Origin: Firmicutes bacterium UBA6418
Lineage (GTDB): Bacteria; Bacillota; Clostridia; Peptostreptococcales; Anaerovoracaceae
Assembly (NCBI GenBank): GCA_002439735.1
Contig: DJPG01000146.1
Location: 1 to 5,667, forward strand
Length of the DNA: 5,667 nucleotides
Direction of reading: 5' to 3'
The notes under the pieces were generated by a model. The model made no database searches, had not been told where the DNA came from, and worked only from the letters and a program-made list of their open reading frames with translations. The position numbers were made by a program, and so were the translations under genes. Positions 5,199 to 5,667 of this stretch are shown in pieces. Positions within the stretch are counted from its first letter, which is position 1. Each line of letters begins with the position of its first letter.

Positions 5199-5611
5199 AT
5201 CTTCCTCCATTGGTTCAGTCGTGCCTTAAAAACAGACTGCCACGTGACCGCGCCGGTTGAAGATCCGCTCGCCGCTTTCGAGTAGCTGTACCCGCCAAAG
5301 CTCTCCGACGTGTACGGACTTGCGGCGATGTCGCCGTTCTTTTCCTGCCACGAATGAATTTCCTCTGCCAAACAGAGCACAGCAGGCGGAACGGACATCG
5401 GCCAGATAGAACCGTCGAATGTTTCATCTGCCATAGCATAATCCGGGTATTGGTGAACTCCATCGTTAAAAACAGAGCCCACCACGCGGAAAAACTGTCC
5501 GCTTTGCAAAAACGGCAGTGTGATGCTGCCGTTTTTTACAGTGTACGTGTCGCTGATCCTGTCAGTTTCGAACCAGTTTCGAAGCACACCACACAATTCA
5601 GTCAGCACCAC
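5195..5611 (-). CDS. Head-tail connector (adaptor) protein
   Basis: The product has 138 residues. It is predicted to form the ring below the portal that joins capsid to neck. Recognisable stretches are an N-terminal LTELCGVLRNWFETDRISDT, then LPFLQSGQFFRVVGSVFNDG with HQYP after it, then a DETFDGSIWPMSVPPAVLCL segment, a LAEEIHSWQEKNGD helix, an SPYTSESFGGYSYSK segment and the closing AVTWQSVFKARLNQWRKI. The paired P-P-A-V-L and S-F-G-G-Y-S-Y blocks recur in this connector family in clostridial phages. The start is GTG: GGAGGA (5618-5623) precedes GTG 5611 by 6 bases and GTG 5608 by 9. I use 5611, but 5608 is equally possible and would give a family-like MLTELC beginning. The final stop overlaps the next gene's ATG as ATGA. 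Confidence 0.82.
   Translation of the reverse strand: MVLTELCGVLRNWFETDRISDTYTVKNGSITLPFLQSGQFFRVVGSVFNDGVHQYPDYAMADETFDGSIWPMSVPPAVLCLAEEIHSWQEKNGDIAASPYTSESFGGYSYSKAASGSSTGAVTWQSVFKARLNQWRKI
5204..5208 (-). promoter_or_regulatory. Ribosome binding site fixing the head closure start at 5198
   Basis: GGAGG lies 5 bases before ATG 5198. The alternative in-frame ATG at 5210 would place this site inside the coding sequence and has no purine-rich site of its own, so 5198 is preferred. Confidence 0.75.
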
Positions 5612-5617
5612 ACCGCT

Positions 5618-5623
5618 TCCTCC
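5618..5623 (-). promoter_or_regulatory. Ribosome binding site for the GTG-started connector gene
   Basis: GGAGGA lies just after the stop of the preceding gene and 6 or 9 bases before the two adjacent GTG codons at 5611 and 5608. An ATG at 5626 overlaps it but reads only a few codons before a TGA, so it is not the start. Confidence 0.75.
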
Positions 5624-5624
5624 A

Positions 5625-5667
5625 TTACTTCGCCGTTACGTCAGCGTTACCGGCTTTCTGCGCTTTA
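5625..5667 (-). CDS. C-terminal end of an unidentified upstream (probably head) protein, partial
   Basis: Only the last 13 codons are in the window, ending KAQKAGNADVTAK before TAA 5625-5627. The end is Lys/Ala-rich, like the tails of small head proteins or of a capsid protein, which usually precede the connector gene in such operons. A second frame is also open at the very edge (ending at 5636), but this one ends nearer the next gene, 13 bases away, and leaves room for its ribosome site. The product cannot be identified from so little. Confidence 0.55.
   Translation of the reverse strand, partial: KAQKAGNADVTAK

Noticed and set aside
5636..5665. Alternative open frame at the right edge ending KPVTLT
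   Set aside because: Only nine codons are visible and it ends further from the connector gene than the frame ending at 5625, so the latter is preferred. The choice is not certain.

Overview
The window is a stretch of the late structural operon of a long-tailed (siphovirus-type) phage or prophage. Every gene I accept lies on the minus strand, so the operon reads from the right end to the left. The GC-rich DNA and the protein types (a capsid-to-tail connector, closure and terminator set plus a tape measure of the Firmicutes type) suggest a Gram-positive, probably clostridial, host. The host is an inference: the window contains no host gene, integrase or attachment site, so I cannot tell a prophage from a free phage.

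Layout in reading order (right to left): the last 13 codons of an unidentified, probably head, protein (5625-5667); a head-tail connector (5195-5611); a head closure protein (4848-5198); a tail terminator (4483-4851); the major tail tube protein (3879-4469); a tail assembly chaperone (3498-3866) with a -1 frameshift extension (to 3214); a 700-residue tape measure protein (1125-3227); a 22-codon ORF (1060-1128); and a minor structural protein that starts with GTG at 1058 and runs off the left end. Neighbouring genes overlap by 4 to 14 bases or are separated by 1 to 13 bases. No promoter, terminator, tRNA, CRISPR array or insertion sequence is visible. No stretch over 300 bases lacks a gene.

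The genes form one assembly line. The connector, closure and terminator proteins build the neck between capsid and tail. The tape measure, held by the two chaperone products, sets tail length while the tube protein polymerises around it. The last gene should encode a tail-tip or surface protein.

The parts most worth attention are: (1) a canonical TTTTTTC slippery heptamer, in frame, at the chaperone overlap; (2) the minor structural gene, which is a composition chimera with an AT-rich front joined to GC-rich Ig/FN3-like repeats; (3) a 22-codon ORF that looks like a diverged copy of the tape measure C-terminus; and (4) the absence of a distal tail (Dit) gene immediately after the tape measure. 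The rest is a conventional tail module, and I did not find a wholly new system.
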